A DNA stretch of 64,000 bases, taken from the NCBI GenBank assembly GCA_921293015.1, contig OV121092.1, positions 27,141,264 to 27,205,263 on the forward strand, read 5' to 3'. How positions within the stretch are numbered: the stretch's first letter is position 1; the number at the start of each line of letters is the position of its first letter. Of this stretch, positions 11,937-23,439 are shown piece by piece. A program made the translations under genes and the position numbers. Origin of the DNA: Phorcus lineatus (taxonomy: Eukaryota > Mollusca > Gastropoda > Trochida > Trochidae). Under the pieces are notes generated by a model that worked only from the letters and a program-made list of their open reading frames with translations, was not told the origin of the DNA and searched no databases.

Positions 11937-12412
11937 CAACCACCTTACCTGAGCTCATTTGTTCCACTTACCAACCAGGATATGGTACTAAATATATATC
12001 CTATCCTTGTCCAGAGGGATTGGATGACACGTGCTCACGCATCCTCGGCTACGAAGGACCGGATGTCACGATACTCCACACTTTAGCACCCCTGGGACCT
12101 TCCATCAGCAAAACCTGTACTGAATTACCAGTCTTTAATTTGTATAAGAGAAATGAAAATGCTACCTTGATAAGTCCTGCGATTCTCTTAGAAAAGGGTT
12201 GCATCCATCTCTATCTTGTCTTGTGGGAAATGGGTTTTACTATTTCAGCTTTATATCACACTTTTAGTTCCCAGACAAGCAGGAGGGAAGATTTTTCTGC
12301 GAGCTTCTCTAAAGACGTTTCAGAAACATGTTTTTGTACTGCTTTGCCGTCAGCTCTTACTTTCGTGTTTTCAGGCTTCAGGAGGAAAGGTTTCACTTCA
12401 AATTTAGACTGA
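11843..12412 (+). CDS. Unassigned 189-codon open frame, possibly relic
   Basis: An uninterrupted frame of 189 codons runs into the 5' edge of the LINE. Its first ~30 codons overlap the SINE fragment, so the apparent start is not a genuine gene start. The remainder contains no domain that I recognise. The opposite strand over 12250-12410 also reads protein-like for about 50 codons, so the coding direction is uncertain. The length is improbable for random AT-rich DNA, which suggests a decayed coding segment, perhaps part of an older element into which the LINE inserted. No splice sites, poly(A) signal or promoter could be tied to it. Confidence 0.25.
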   Translation: MLTGFSVYHPTMVSPWKNTSSRDISEILLKATTTLPELICSTYQPGYGTKYISYPCPEGLDDTCSRILGYEGPDVTILHTLAPLGPSISKTCTELPVFNLYKRNENATLISPAILLEKGCIHLYLVLWEMGFTISALYHTFSSQTSRREDFSASFSKDVSETCFCTALPSALTFVFSGFRRKGFTSNLD

Positions 12413-14578
12413 TATCTCTGGATGTGCGTTGATTTTGGAAAATCTAAATTTACCTAAAGACAGAGCAAATGAGGACACAAAAAGAATGAATAATTCAGGA
12501 AGTAAACTTATAGAAATATGCAGAAACCTAAACTTATTTATCTGTAATGGTAGAATTGGACATGACAAAGGTATTGGTAAAAGAACCTGCAAAGATGCAA
12601 GTGTTGTAGACTATGTAATCTGTTCATCACCATGCCTTCCACTTATCACTGATTTAGATATCCATGACTTCTCACCATTGTATTCAGATGTGCACTGTCC
12701 AATAACCTTTAGTTTAGCTAGAAAAACTCCATTTGAACTTAACACAGGTATCCAGAGCAGTTCTAAAACATCCCACAATGCTCGCTATAAACCAAAAAGA
12801 TTTGATACGCAGAAAACCAGCGAGTTTAGGAAATCATTTTCGACTGCTGATAACCTTTTTATTATTTACAACCTTGTTCAAATATTAAAGAATAAAGGGC
12901 AAAAATTATATTGTGCTTTTATTGACTTTACTAAGGCCTTTGATACAGTTTGGAGAGTAGGCCTTTGGCAGAAAATACAAGTTATTGGCATTGAAGGCCG
13001 TTTTTTGACGCTAGTGAAAGCAATGTATAATGGGATCAAATCTTTAGTGCAATATAACCGAAATGAATCTTATTACTTCGCATGCAAAAATGGTTTTAGA
13101 CAGAGTGAAAACTTATCCTCTTTACTATTTTCAATCTTTGTTAATGATATTGAACCACATCTACTCGAATCTGATTGTAATGGTGTTAAGTTGGACTGCG
13201 GTGAAGATGAATATATACACATCTTTATACAACTTTTAATCTTACTCTATGCAGACGATGCCGTCCTATTCGATGAAACACCGCGAGGATTACAGAAAGC
13301 ATTAGATTCTTTTCAAACATATTGTGATACTTGGAAATTGACTGTCAATATAAGTAAAACTAAAATTCTTATCTTTGGGAGCGGACCCGCGAAATCTACA
13401 AAACTAAAATTTTATTATAAAAACAAAAAACTTGATATTGTAGATACATTTAATTACCTAGGCATATCATTCCACCGAAATAGAAGATTAGTCACAAGTA
13501 TTAAAGAACTTTGTGAAAGTGCGAAAAAAGCTATGTTTAGTTTGTTAAAAAAAGCACGAAATATTGACTTGCCATTGGATTGTTTGTTGTTTGCTTTTGA
13601 CTCGATGATATTACCTATCCTATCCTATGGCTCAGAAATTTGGTCTTTCGAAAATGTCGATTGTCATGAAAATATCCATCTAAAATTTCTTCGACTTATA
13701 ACAGGACTAAGAAACTAAACCCCTAGATTTTTTCTATATGGAGAACTCGGGAGATTCCCAATCACTATCAGTATTTATAAACGCCTAATTACCTTTTGGC
13801 ATAAATTAACCTCCCAAACCAGCCCACCTAAACTCTCACAACTTGTCTACAATTATATTCTGAAAAGTGAAAACGCAAAAATAATAGATAATCCCTGGTT
13901 GACAAAAGTCGAAAATATTTTAGATGGTATTGGATTATCGTATATATTTAAAAACCAGTCATCTTGTACAACCCAGTGGCTAGTTTCGCAGGTAGAACAG
14001 ATTCTTAAAGACCAATTTATCCAAAAATGGAGAAATGATGTCGCCTCAAGCTCAAAAGGACTTTATTATCAATACCTTAAACAGTATCCACTATTTGAAA
14101 CTTACCTAACCTCCCCGAAACGAATATCTATCCCATTATTAAGATTTATCACATCTAATCATAATCTACCAATAGAAACTGGCCGCTGGGAAAACATACC
14201 ACGCTGTGAAAGAATATGTAAAGTCTGTAAATCCACATCTGTTGCTGATGAATGTCATTATATTTTTTAATGTAAAAGATTTTGTAATGAGAGTAAAAAA
14301 TATATTTTATCCATTGATTCAGTGTATCCAAGTCTACATAATTATGTTAAACTTTTCTCGACAAAGGACATTAAGCAGATAACAGAATTATCAAAATTTG
14401 TATCAAAAATAACATCTCTTACTAAAAACAGTTAGTTTATTACAGCCATCTTGTAATGTATTTTGTATTTATATATCTTTAATATTTTATAAATTGTTAA
14501 CTATTTTTTTGTATGAATTACTTGCATATATGCTCGTGTACCACCTACGTGGTTTTATGAGAATAAATGATTGATTGA
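12413..14578 (+). mobile_element. Non-LTR retrotransposon (LINE), 5'-truncated and internally deleted
   Basis: The element covers the coding region 12429-14435 and a 3' UTR ending in ATAAATGATTGATTGA, a short repeat tail instead of poly(A). The 5' end begins inside the endonuclease domain. The layout (APE-type endonuclease then reverse transcriptase in one frame, then a C-terminal Cys/His motif) fits the Jockey/CR1/I-like lineages; the exact clade is not determinable here. Confidence 0.85.
12429..14435 (+). pseudogene. LINE ORF2: partial endonuclease plus reverse transcriptase
   Basis: One reading frame spans 669 codons, broken by stops at 13716 and 14268. Residues ~20-95 are the C-terminal half of an APE-type endonuclease (CNGRIGHD, SVVDYVICS, and SDVHCPI in place of the usual SDHCPI). 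After FRKSF the frame jumps directly to reverse transcriptase block A (CAFIDFTKAFDTVW), so about 200 residues of linker and N-terminal fingers are missing. Block B is degraded (FRQSENLSSLLFS, normally RQGE-LSPLLF), block C keeps YADD (13249-13260), and the thumb (YLGISF) and a C-terminal CERICKVC ... DECHYIF motif follow. The two stops sit where Lys and Glu are expected. The copy is non-functional. The enzyme normally copies element RNA into nicked chromosomal DNA. Confidence 0.9.
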
Positions 14579-15924
14579 AAAGGACGGTTTTTAATCATCG
14601 TTACCGAACAAATAATTTTACATCTCGTGTAAAGCCGTTTCATATCAGGAATACTTTCGTTAAAGTTTTAGACTTTGAGAAAAAAATCCTTTTGTAATTA
14701 TTAGATTACACAATTGACAATATGGCTGTTACTATTTCAATATAACTTCATATTATGTGAGGTCAAATTCAGAAAACATTTTATTTGTACAAAAATCCCT
14801 TTAAATATGTATTTTGGAAGGATGTTTTTAACTAAATTTTGAAAACAATCTTTATTCGACATGATAACATACGATTTCAGTATTAAAACATACTTATTTC
14901 AATATTCTTAACAATAATTATGTGAAATAAATAAAGTTGTTATAAATTTTCACGAAACCGTATTTGCAACCATTATATTTGTCTCTTTATCACATTTTTA
15001 TGTTGATAATAAGTACTTATTCTTCATAAAGTTGAAATGTAAAGCTTTTGTTAAGAAAAACAGTTTAGAATATCTCATCGAAATATCACGATCAGAAAAT
15101 TAACAAGACAATAACTACTTGATATTAGAGATATTAGTAAAGATAACGTCCTTTCATAAAGGTGAAACTCAGAGATTTTATTTCTTAAAGGTTAAACACG
15201 ACGTATATGCAACATAGAAATCTCCAGTTTATTACACTCGCAGTATTATTCATGGGTTCATATTCCGACTAAAGAGGAGCGAAAGTTTTATAACTTATTT
15301 GTGATAATTTTTATGGCTCATAACCACACATTGCTAAAGTTTAACGCATCAAACGTATCATTAATACATATTATTTTAGCCTTATATAATCAATACGTTG
15401 TGTGAACAGACCGATTCAGAGACTTAACGTTTTTGAAGATTTTAACTTTCCAGTCCATATTACCTACTTTGTTTTGGTAATATAAAACCAACTTTGGAGG
15501 CCTCTTTCGTGTATGAACGAGTTAATAAACATTTTATACTTAAATAATGTTTAAGCTTAAAGTTCAGTCTTAAAGAATAACTATGAGATGACAAGGTAAG
15601 GCATTTTAGTTTCACGACCATTTAACGATATAAACATCATTAAGGATAATAAAGATGGTAACATTTTGCCTCGAATATAGGTGACGATAACATCATAGGG
15701 CTTGTCGTGAAATTACCATTTAAAACGTTTTATGATATATGTACGCCATTTCGTCAATGAACGGATAAGCTTATACTCCGTAACAAAATAAAAGAATGCG
15801 CATGTGTTTAGATTAATTCGCTGAAACTAAATGTCGAAAAATATTGCCGTAAATATGGTATCATGTCTTGGTACCAATTGCTTGGCGACGCTCAGATATT
15901 GGAAATTGATATAAGATCTTCAGT
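14579..15924. other. AT-rich, no gene recognised
   Basis: No coding exon is supported. A loosely recurring motif (CATAAAGGTGAAAC-like, near 15028, 15157 and 19117) suggests old degenerate repeats without clear borders. Confidence 0.4.
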
Positions 15925-16182
15925 GAGCAACCGCCAGGGGATCGGCAACTTTGTCTGCAAAAGAGAACTGTTCTACACGCAATATGGTTTGGTGCAATGC
16001 TACACATTAATATAGGAACCAATGGTTCGCTAGTTTCAGCCGATGCTCGCAGGTTTCACCGCAAAACATATCCACACTAGCGTTGCGGGCTTTCTTCCTG
16101 CAATAATAATTGGAGACGTAATATAAGTGAAATAAGCGGCGCTTAACCCCGAATCACATCACATCACCTTCAGGGAGCAAAG
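15925..16182 (+). mobile_element. SINE copy (family S1), headless
   Basis: Starting at CGGCAACTTTGTCTGCA, the sequence follows the complete SINE at 51939-51630 (minus) block by block: GAACTGTTCTA-ACGCA, GGTTCGC-AGTT-CAG, CGCAGGTTTCACCGCAA, GCGTTGCGG, then GCGGCGCTTAACCCC and a tail with (ATCAC)n. The tRNA-like A/B-box head is lost or too decayed to see. Confidence 0.8.
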
Positions 16183-16239
16183 CATAAAGGTGCTTGTATG
16201 TCAATTAGGTAATTGTATGTACGTTATTTTGAATAGACT

Positions 16240-16440
16240 TAGGTTCACTTGATTCAGGGTTGATTTTTGTATGAGAGACCCTGTTCGTTTTGCTAACAAA
16301 ATGTGCCCTGGAGTTATGCTTATTCATTGTAGAAGACCCTTGTTCCAAATTTTGATGTCCCAACCGGGATTCGAACACGGGCCTTTGGCGTGACCGGCCA
16401 GGATGCTTATCACCACACTTCTGTGCTCTATAAAAGTCTG
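16240..16440 (-). mobile_element. Second tRNA-derived SINE (family S2) fragment
   Basis: On the minus strand a tRNA-like head is seen: an A-box-like TGGTGATAAGCATC (near 16420) and a consensus B box GTTCGAATCCC (near 16375), followed by GGTTGGGAC and an unrelated AT-rich body. The head has no regular cloverleaf, so it is not called a tRNA gene. It differs from family S1. Confidence 0.55.
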
Positions 16441-17154
16441 TAAAATTTAACAGTCTTTGTGTTCACTGGCTTTGAATAGACTTCCTTTTCCCCATTTCTA
16501 AATGAAATTGCAAAATGTCAAACAAAAACAGTTAACTGCAGTTTACTTCTCGAAACTAAGCTTCTTAAATTGTTTAAGCAAATGGTGCCCTGGAAAGAAA
16601 TAGTGATTTAGCGTCGAAATGCGAATGCTGGATACATTGTAGCACATGAATAGAGAAATTCCTCGTTCAGCACTGGAGAACAGTCTCTGGTAAGAATTCT
16701 TGAGCATTAACTTATGGCAGCATTGAAGAAGTCATTTTGCCTTATTTTCAAATATGAATGACACTTAATACAACAATTTCGACAAGACTTCTCGACTTAC
16801 AATAACCTATATAACAGGAACAGTAATACGAACAAGGTGAAAATCTATTAACGATTGATAGGCCTTAGTATCCAACAATCTTAGAAACACGTCTCCTAGC
16901 CTTTGTAATTAGAATACGCCAATGCCTTAGGAAAATGATCACCAGGCCTCAAAGAAACGCAATACGGTTACAATTTAGACACTGGTGTCTACAAAAGCAC
17001 TTAGTATTGCCTAATGGGTAAGTTTCAGGACTGCCCTTAAAATATTCATAAGAATTGGAAAGCATGCCATTGATAAAATGAAAAACATATATTGGAATCA
17101 TTGATGAATTGAATTAATTAAAATGTTTGGGATTATTCATTTTGACAAAGGTAC

Positions 17155-17250
17155 AATCTTTTGTACTCAATCGGGAAAATCTATTGCACGATTCGAACCC
17201 ACACCCTCTAACCAAATGAGGAACGTCGTATACCCCAAAAGCAGGAAGAC
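17155..17250 (-). mobile_element. Weak tRNA-like fragment
   Basis: On the minus strand GGTTAGAGGGTGTGGGTTCGA contains a B-box-like GGTTCGAATC (near 17190-17200). It lies just outside the Tc1 element. It is too short to place in a SINE family. Confidence 0.3.
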
Positions 17251-17283
17251 AAACACTTCATTATGTAAGATTACCAGATGAAA

Positions 17284-18784
17284 TAAACTCTTCAAAAAAA
17301 GAAACTTGACACTGACTTTCAAAGTTCAATATAAAGACCACAGATGCAAGTTAAACATTGAAATGAAAACTAAAACGCTGTTTGAAGATCTCTGTTTAGT
17401 AAATTTTATTCAGAATAAGCATGATCTTGAAATGCACAGGTGCACAAGTGTTTCAACATCACAGGGGTGCACAAATGTCAGTATCGGGTATGGCCACCAT
17501 TAACATTGATTATTGCTTGGCACCGACGACCCATGAATGCAATCAAGTTGTCAATCACAGCCTGTGGAATGTTCTGCCATTCGTGCTGAAGTGCTGCAAG
17601 AAGTCCTGGAAGTGTTTGGGGTGGTGGATTCCTACTGCGCACGCGTCGATCCAATTCGTCCCAGAGATGCTCAATTGGTGACAAATCTGGTGACCTTGCT
17701 GGCCATGGCAATGTCTGGACATTGTTACCCTGTAGAAAGGCTTGACAAACACGTGCAACATGTGGTCGAGCACCATGGACGTTGACGTGAGGAATAACGT
17801 AAGGCTGTAGGATCAAGTCCCTATACCGTACTCCTGTGAGGTTACCCACAACATGCACAAGGGGTGTCCTAACACCGTGACGAATCCCGGCCCACACCAT
17901 GACACTCCCACCTCCAAATGGGACAACCTCCTGAACACAGTTGGCAGCATAACGTTCTCCACGACGTCGGTATACACGTGCTCGTCCATCACTTCGTCGA
18001 AGCAGAAAACGAGACTCATCAGTGAAGAGAACGGTTCTCCACCTTGCACGTGCCCATCTCATCCTTTGTTGACACCACTGGAGACGTTCCGCCAGATGAC
18101 GTTGCGTTAAAACGGGACGTCGAACCAATCGTCGTGTAAAAAGTCCAGCCTCTCTCAGCCTGTTGCGTACCGTTTGGTCGGAAATTCGACGCAGGCCTGG
18201 TATCCGCGTTGTTGTTGACGTTGCTGTCCTGGTGCATTCCCGAAGGTGGAGCAGTCAGATGTACCGATCTTGGGCCCGAGTAGTCACCCTTGGCCTGCCT
18301 GACCTTGGCCTATCATCAACGCTGTTTCGGGTGTTGAAACGGGTCCACAATGAAGAGATGGTCTGTCTGGACACGCCAAAGTGTGTTGCAACATCTCGCT
18401 GCGTCGCTCCTGCTTGCAGTCTGCCAATAGCGTTGTTGCGTTGCGCTCTGTTCAGTCTTGGCATTCTTCAGGTCGATGTACCGATGTTGCGTAGTCTGAA
18501 TGAACAGCGGCTGATATGGCTTTTTATACCCCTAAAGCAGACGTGTCTGCATGTAATCCTTCATGATCCCATGCTGCACGTGCTTTGGCAGAAAATGCAT
18601 TTGGACGAATCGCTCGTTTTCGTCCCTGAACACAACGTAAACTTTTTGGACCATTGTTTTTGGTAAATTTACACTTTTGAGCAAGCCTTTCTTTAAATTA
18701 CAGGTATGTATCATGAAAAAAATTGACCCGTTTCGAAAAAATCAATTTCGCATGAATGTCAACTTTCATTTTTTGAAGAGTTTA
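17284..18784 (-). mobile_element. Tc1/mariner transposon, near full length
   Basis: The 1501-bp element is bordered by TA at 17284-17285 and 18783-18784, the target duplication of Tc1/mariner. Its ends form inverted repeats of about 30 bp starting AAACTCTTCAAAAAA and continuing GAAA-TTGACA. The single transposase gene occupies 18464-17478 on the minus strand. Confidence 0.93.
17478..18464 (-). pseudogene. Tc1-type DD34E transposase, inactivated
   Basis: A full-length frame of 328 codons from MPRLNRAQ to the terminal stop is interrupted by one in-frame TGA at 18257-18255 (CGA-to-TGA type). The N-terminal ~70 residues are a paired-like helix-turn-helix (RDVATHFGVSRQTISSLW) plus a GRPR-type AT-hook that binds the terminal inverted repeats. 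The catalytic domain shows the first Asp in LFTDESRF and the Glu in SPIEHLWDEL. The second Asp, expected in a QDNARPH-type motif, is replaced: the sequence reads VHGARPH, with His and Gly for Asp and Asn. Cut-and-paste activity would need all three acidic residues, so this copy is inactive even apart from the stop. The rest is well preserved, implying a fairly recent insertion. Confidence 0.93.
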
Positions 18785-19653
18785 TGTTACGAGTAATAAG
18801 AAGTAGATTTGAGTTCATTTTCTTGGTTCACAGACGTGAAGAGGTGTAACTTTTAAATAAGATACACGTGGTACAAACGAATTTAATGAAGTTAAAAACT
18901 TAATATATAAGTGAGAGGAGCTCTAGAGGTATTTTTTCATTTTGAAATTATAAATCAAGTCTATTTGGAGCATTTCCTGTATACCGACTTTAAAGAACGT
19001 CAAATGTATAACGGAAATTAGCATTAAGCATACACGTATGATGCGCTGTTAAAATGATGACGTCGTTTTGATTTATGGATAGTTATGATGTTCAGAGATG
19101 ATTAATACACGATCCATAAAGGTAAAGACAAAGATTTGTTAAACTTAAACTGTGTCATTTTAAAAATTCTTTCTAGATGACATTATTTAGCTGTAATTAT
19201 TCATAGTTGGTAAGCAAACGGAAGTCTCAACTCGCTTTCTGACATTTCAGATTTTCAATAGGCAATTGTTTTTTTAGAATTCATATGGCTGAACATATAT
19301 CATACTTTCTTTAGAACGATAATGACTATAAGAACAATTGACTTTGTTTGAAACGCACGTTTTCTTTGTTGCTATTATCATTCAGTTTTTGTGAATTTGG
19401 TCAATTTTTGAATACAATTTTTTTAAAACCATAAACTTACATTTACTATTTGATAATGACTTAAATTCGAGTATCAAAACCGTATATATTGGAATCCATG
19501 CAATAGTGAAGTGAATGAAATGGATTTGTTAGTTCTTATACCGATTTGATAAGAAATTTTCTTATAATTTCATTTGAATCTTTCTCCTGCATAAAAGAAT
19601 CATTGTTTCTCAAAAATTCAGGCATGAAACATTTTGTTTAAAAAAACTTGAAA
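18785..19653. other. AT-rich, no gene recognised
   Basis: No exon, no bounded repeat; only short frames. Confidence 0.45.
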
Positions 19654-19998
19654 GTAAAAGGGGCGGTAGCAGGTTTAAAGTTAAAAATGTAAGAACATAA
19701 ATGAATGGTATCAAAACAATGTTTTTTAATTGAAAGAATCACTTTAAAAACAGACTTAAAAACAGTTCATTTAAGGTATTGGATTCCATTTCCTCACCTT
19801 AAATGATTAAAAGGTGTTTACACAAAAATGGCCGTCAGTTGTTTTTCAATGATACTTTTAATTTCTTCTACGACTACGGATGGTCGGGTTGAGTAGTGAG
19901 ATATTTGAGCCTCTGAAGTCAGTACATTTGTCATAAACTATTGTTTATTTGGTAAAATTGGAAGAATTTTTTTCGGAAAACGTGCTTCTGCCCCATAA
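19654..19998. mobile_element. TTAA MITE subfamily A, nearly complete
   Basis: It starts AAAAGGGGCGGTAGCAGG and ends AACGTGCTTCTGCCCC, its imperfect complement, about 345 bp in all. The interior is collinear with the 1379-1729 copy (TGATTAAAAGGTGTT, TCTACGACTACGGAT, GGTTGAGTAGTGAGAT). The flanking TTAA has decayed at both ends. Confidence 0.8.
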
Positions 19999-20321
19999 AA
20001 TTTTCTAAATGAAAATATCATCACTTTTAAGCACAGAAAGCGCCACACCCTTTCACACGCCTTCAATAACAGTTACCTTATGTCATATTCTCTTTAAATG
20101 AATTTTTACCGGCGTGTTAATTAATGCGTACTACTTGTTCATGTCATTGTATTTGTAATTTATATAAGGACAAACGTCATTGGAGTCATTCAGATGTCTA
20201 TTATTAACGTTTTAATGACATCACAATTCATTTGAGTGTGACACGCTGACATCATCCGACATTTGGTTTAGGCGAAACAAATTCCAATTTTAATAACAAT
20301 TTCCTCACAAGAAATCTTCAC

Positions 20322-20366
20322 GCCGCTAATGGCTGAAATATTGTGTTAAACAATAACTCACTCACT
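20322..20366 (-). repeat. GTGAGTGAG / TTTAACG repeat fragment
   Basis: On the minus strand it reads GTGAGTGAGTTATTGTTTAA, followed by CAATATTTCAGCCATTAGCGGCG. This matches the element at 61686-61760 (GTGAGTGAGTTATTGTTTAA then CGCCGCC ... CAGCCATTCGCGGCG). Such sequences are abundant in gastropod genomes as I recall them. Confidence 0.65.
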
Positions 20367-21440
20367 CACGAGAGATCTTACTATTTTGCGAAATGTGTTT
20401 TTTTTGAAAAAGTTGTGAAAATTTGATTTCGGGTACATAAACCCAACTATAAAGTAACATTTATTATGGGTACAAATCTTAAAATTGAGACAGAATCATA
20501 GCGGTATTTATTTGACTGTGAAATAATCGCAAAGCTTGATATAGTTTCTGATAATGTCAGAATATCTAAATGTAAAGGTTGTTGTATAGTGTTGGTATTT
20601 CTGTGTGAGTTGGTTATTTAATGCAGTCCCTTCTACAGTGACCATTAGGTTTTACGTATTTTGATTAAACTCTTAAGAATAATCACATAATTGTAAACTA
20701 ATGGTTATGGTAAAATAATGATAATGGTAAAGACATTTTATTTTCCTACAATTGAAAATAAAATCCTTCTTTTGTCTCTTCAAACTCTCCACATTTAAAT
20801 TTTAACGAAATATCAAACAATAGCAAATAATAAAAACCCTCTTATTCATTTAAACGACACTCAAATGCTTCTTTAATCACTTGAAATAAAATATATTACT
20901 CATTTTTGCAATCTGATATATATTAGAATTATTACTTTGAAAAGTCTTTATAAAAGGTAAATGACAATGAAGCACTCAATGCATTCACCTGTAACGAAAT
21001 TCAGTTTGAAAATTATGTTTTTTATTTACCTCCTTAAACTGTTCCATATATTCTGTATTTTCATTATATTATATTCATTTTTTCTTCATTTATCTTCTTC
21101 AACTTTTCAATATGTTATAAACAAATCTAACGAATAATCAGATAACAATGACATTCTCATAGCATTAAAATGAAACTGACTTCCTCCAATGTTTAAACTA
21201 CGTTATTCCCCTATTCAACTTTTACATATTCTTTCTAAACTATCAAAATATAAGTCACATGTACGTCACATCAACAGCACATTTGCAGTCCCTGCTATAG
21301 GTTTTTGCAGCAATCTTGCCTCGCTTATTTGATTTCTCAGGTACTCTCGAGAGTCTACTTCGCTGTCTGACATGTAACAAGGTATAAATTACTGCCTTCA
21401 CGTCTGTGGAATCAATTTCGCTTAAACGATCTTCGCATTT
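20367..21440. other. AT-rich, no gene recognised
   Basis: Very AT-rich; no exon or bounded repeat. It could be intronic to a gene beginning at 21598 (-). Confidence 0.4.
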
Positions 21441-21511
21441 ACTCATCCGAGGCCTAAATTACGACTCTCGGGTCTGTAATTACAAAACGATATGAAAATG
21501 TGCACCTTTAC

Positions 21512-21598
21512 ATAACTTGAGACACCTTCTGCGAAGGTTTTTCTATGTATCTGAAGATAAACGAGGTTATTCAGTGTATCGATTGCACCAACCGCCAT
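21512..21598 (-). CDS. Candidate first coding exon, product unknown
   Basis: On the minus strand ATG at 21598 sits in AAAATGGCGG, a strong start context that is also a YY1-type promoter-proximal motif. It opens 29 codons (MAVGAIDTLN ... GVSSY) ending at a GTAAAG donor at 21511-21506. The residue pattern (an amphipathic helix rich in Leu/Val, then HRKTF) looks like genuine coding, and 21430-21770 is less AT-rich than its surroundings. The frame stays open upstream to 21703, so an earlier start is possible. No downstream exon was identified among the AT-rich sequence below 21500. I do not recognise the family. Confidence 0.35.
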
Positions 21599-21703
21599 TT
21601 TGAAATGCTGGCGGTGTATCAACGGAAATTCAAATTGCGCATAAGGTTTGAATTTCAAGGAAAGATAATATTTCGGGTCAAAGTAGGTGTTCTTGATAGT
21701 CAT

Positions 21704-23430
21704 TAAGTCAATCTTGATATCATGTCAATTATTGCCTTGAGGGCGCACATTCTGCGTATGGCGGTATGTCTCAAATCCAGACTAATTAATTACCTGCAAC
21801 TACCTGTATTTACCCTTGTCGACGTTTTTCAGGTGTCCTATGATTGTTGAATAACCATACATAAGTATAACATAATATATATAAGTATATCCGATTGAAA
21901 TCCTTGGCCATAAATCTAAACAAAACCGACAAACAACGGAAGCAATGTCTTACATATATCAATCTTATAAGAAGGAGCTATCTTCTTTGTCTCGTACAGG
22001 TATCAGACAACACGATATTGTCTTGTTGGAACCAGACAGCCACCTCTCTTAAATGTTTGACAATTGACATTAACTCTTAAAAAATAAGATAAATAATTTT
22101 TCATTGAAATTGGATAAAACGTGTCATTCGCACGTCGCTGTATTTCTGAGGACCATTTCATGTAGGGGTCATTATTTGTACCCCAACCAACCAACCTATC
22201 AGGAAGCCATCAGCACGATTTGATATTGTAGCAAACCTATCAACTTTAACTTTTTTCATGGTAAAAGTCTCAGAAAAGGCAATCTGACACAATCCCAATA
22301 TAGCGGTACTCGGATTAGATGGACTGCGAGGACGAGAGATACGTTTGACCTATTTTCAATAAGATTGACGTAGAGTTACTCGCACATTCTGCATTTTTTA
22401 ATAATTTTTTTGACGTCATTTGTACCATATTTAATACATCAGCAAATGATATCCAAACATGTTTTTGTATTTTACCAAACCTTAAATTACCTATGAGGGG
22501 CAACGCGATAAATTTTTAATGAATGAATGAACGCGGCAAATGATATTAATTCCTAGGTTTAAAAAGGAGTTACACAACATTTTAACCTGTACCACAACTT
22601 TAAATATTGAAATTAATTATGTATAAAATAATAGCGACAATAACGACAATAATTTAAAATGTTTATAAGTTTACCTGAACTATTAAACGGTAATGTTGAT
22701 ATTGATGTGAATTTTGGGGACGCTATGTCCTTTCAAACCATGATATGACGCTCTTCGTATGACAGTAATGGTCGAGACTCGTGAAAACAATGTCTTCCGT
22801 CCATAACAAGCACGACAGTTTCTCTAAGGAGATGATTTATTTACAAAATTAATGTTCATATGACACGCATGCACTGGTCTACTAAACGGCACATATTACG
22901 TAAATCCGAAAATGTTAGTGAAATATGTAATTTCGTATGAATCTAGGTTATATATGATACATATCTAATATTCATGGCGTTATGTTCATCAGATAACACG
23001 TATCCGTAACAGTCTCAAAAGAAGGATAGGGATGTTTTATTACGGGGAATAAAAAAGAGATTCACCGGTATGCGATGGACTCGCAAACAAAGGACAGAAC
23101 TGGATGTGGAAACAAAAGCGCTCAGATGGAAAGTCGAATGACAAAAAGTTTCTAACAATCCATAGGTGTTTATCTCTTCATCGGTTATTTTATATACAAA
23201 CTTCAAAGATATCTACTGTTTTAACACTAATTTATCATCCAAGATTAAATCTATTATAAAAAAGTTTGAGTCACCTTTCCGACATGTGAGACGTTGAGTT
23301 AAGCAAGAAGTCAGTGCTGAAATGATAAGCATTATTAATAAGGGATCTTAAACAACTCATGTTTAATGTGTCTAAATTAATTATGTACAGTGGTCTATAA
23401 AGTTAAAAAGGTTGTAGAGAGGATGAATTA
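21704..23430. other. No gene recognised
   Basis: Short frames only; no splice-supported exon and no repeat with clear edges. Confidence 0.45.
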
Positions 23431-23439
23431 TTATTATTA

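Noticed and set aside
17421-18714. Additional frames on both strands across the Tc1 element
   Set aside because: They are shadows of the transposase gene in other frames.
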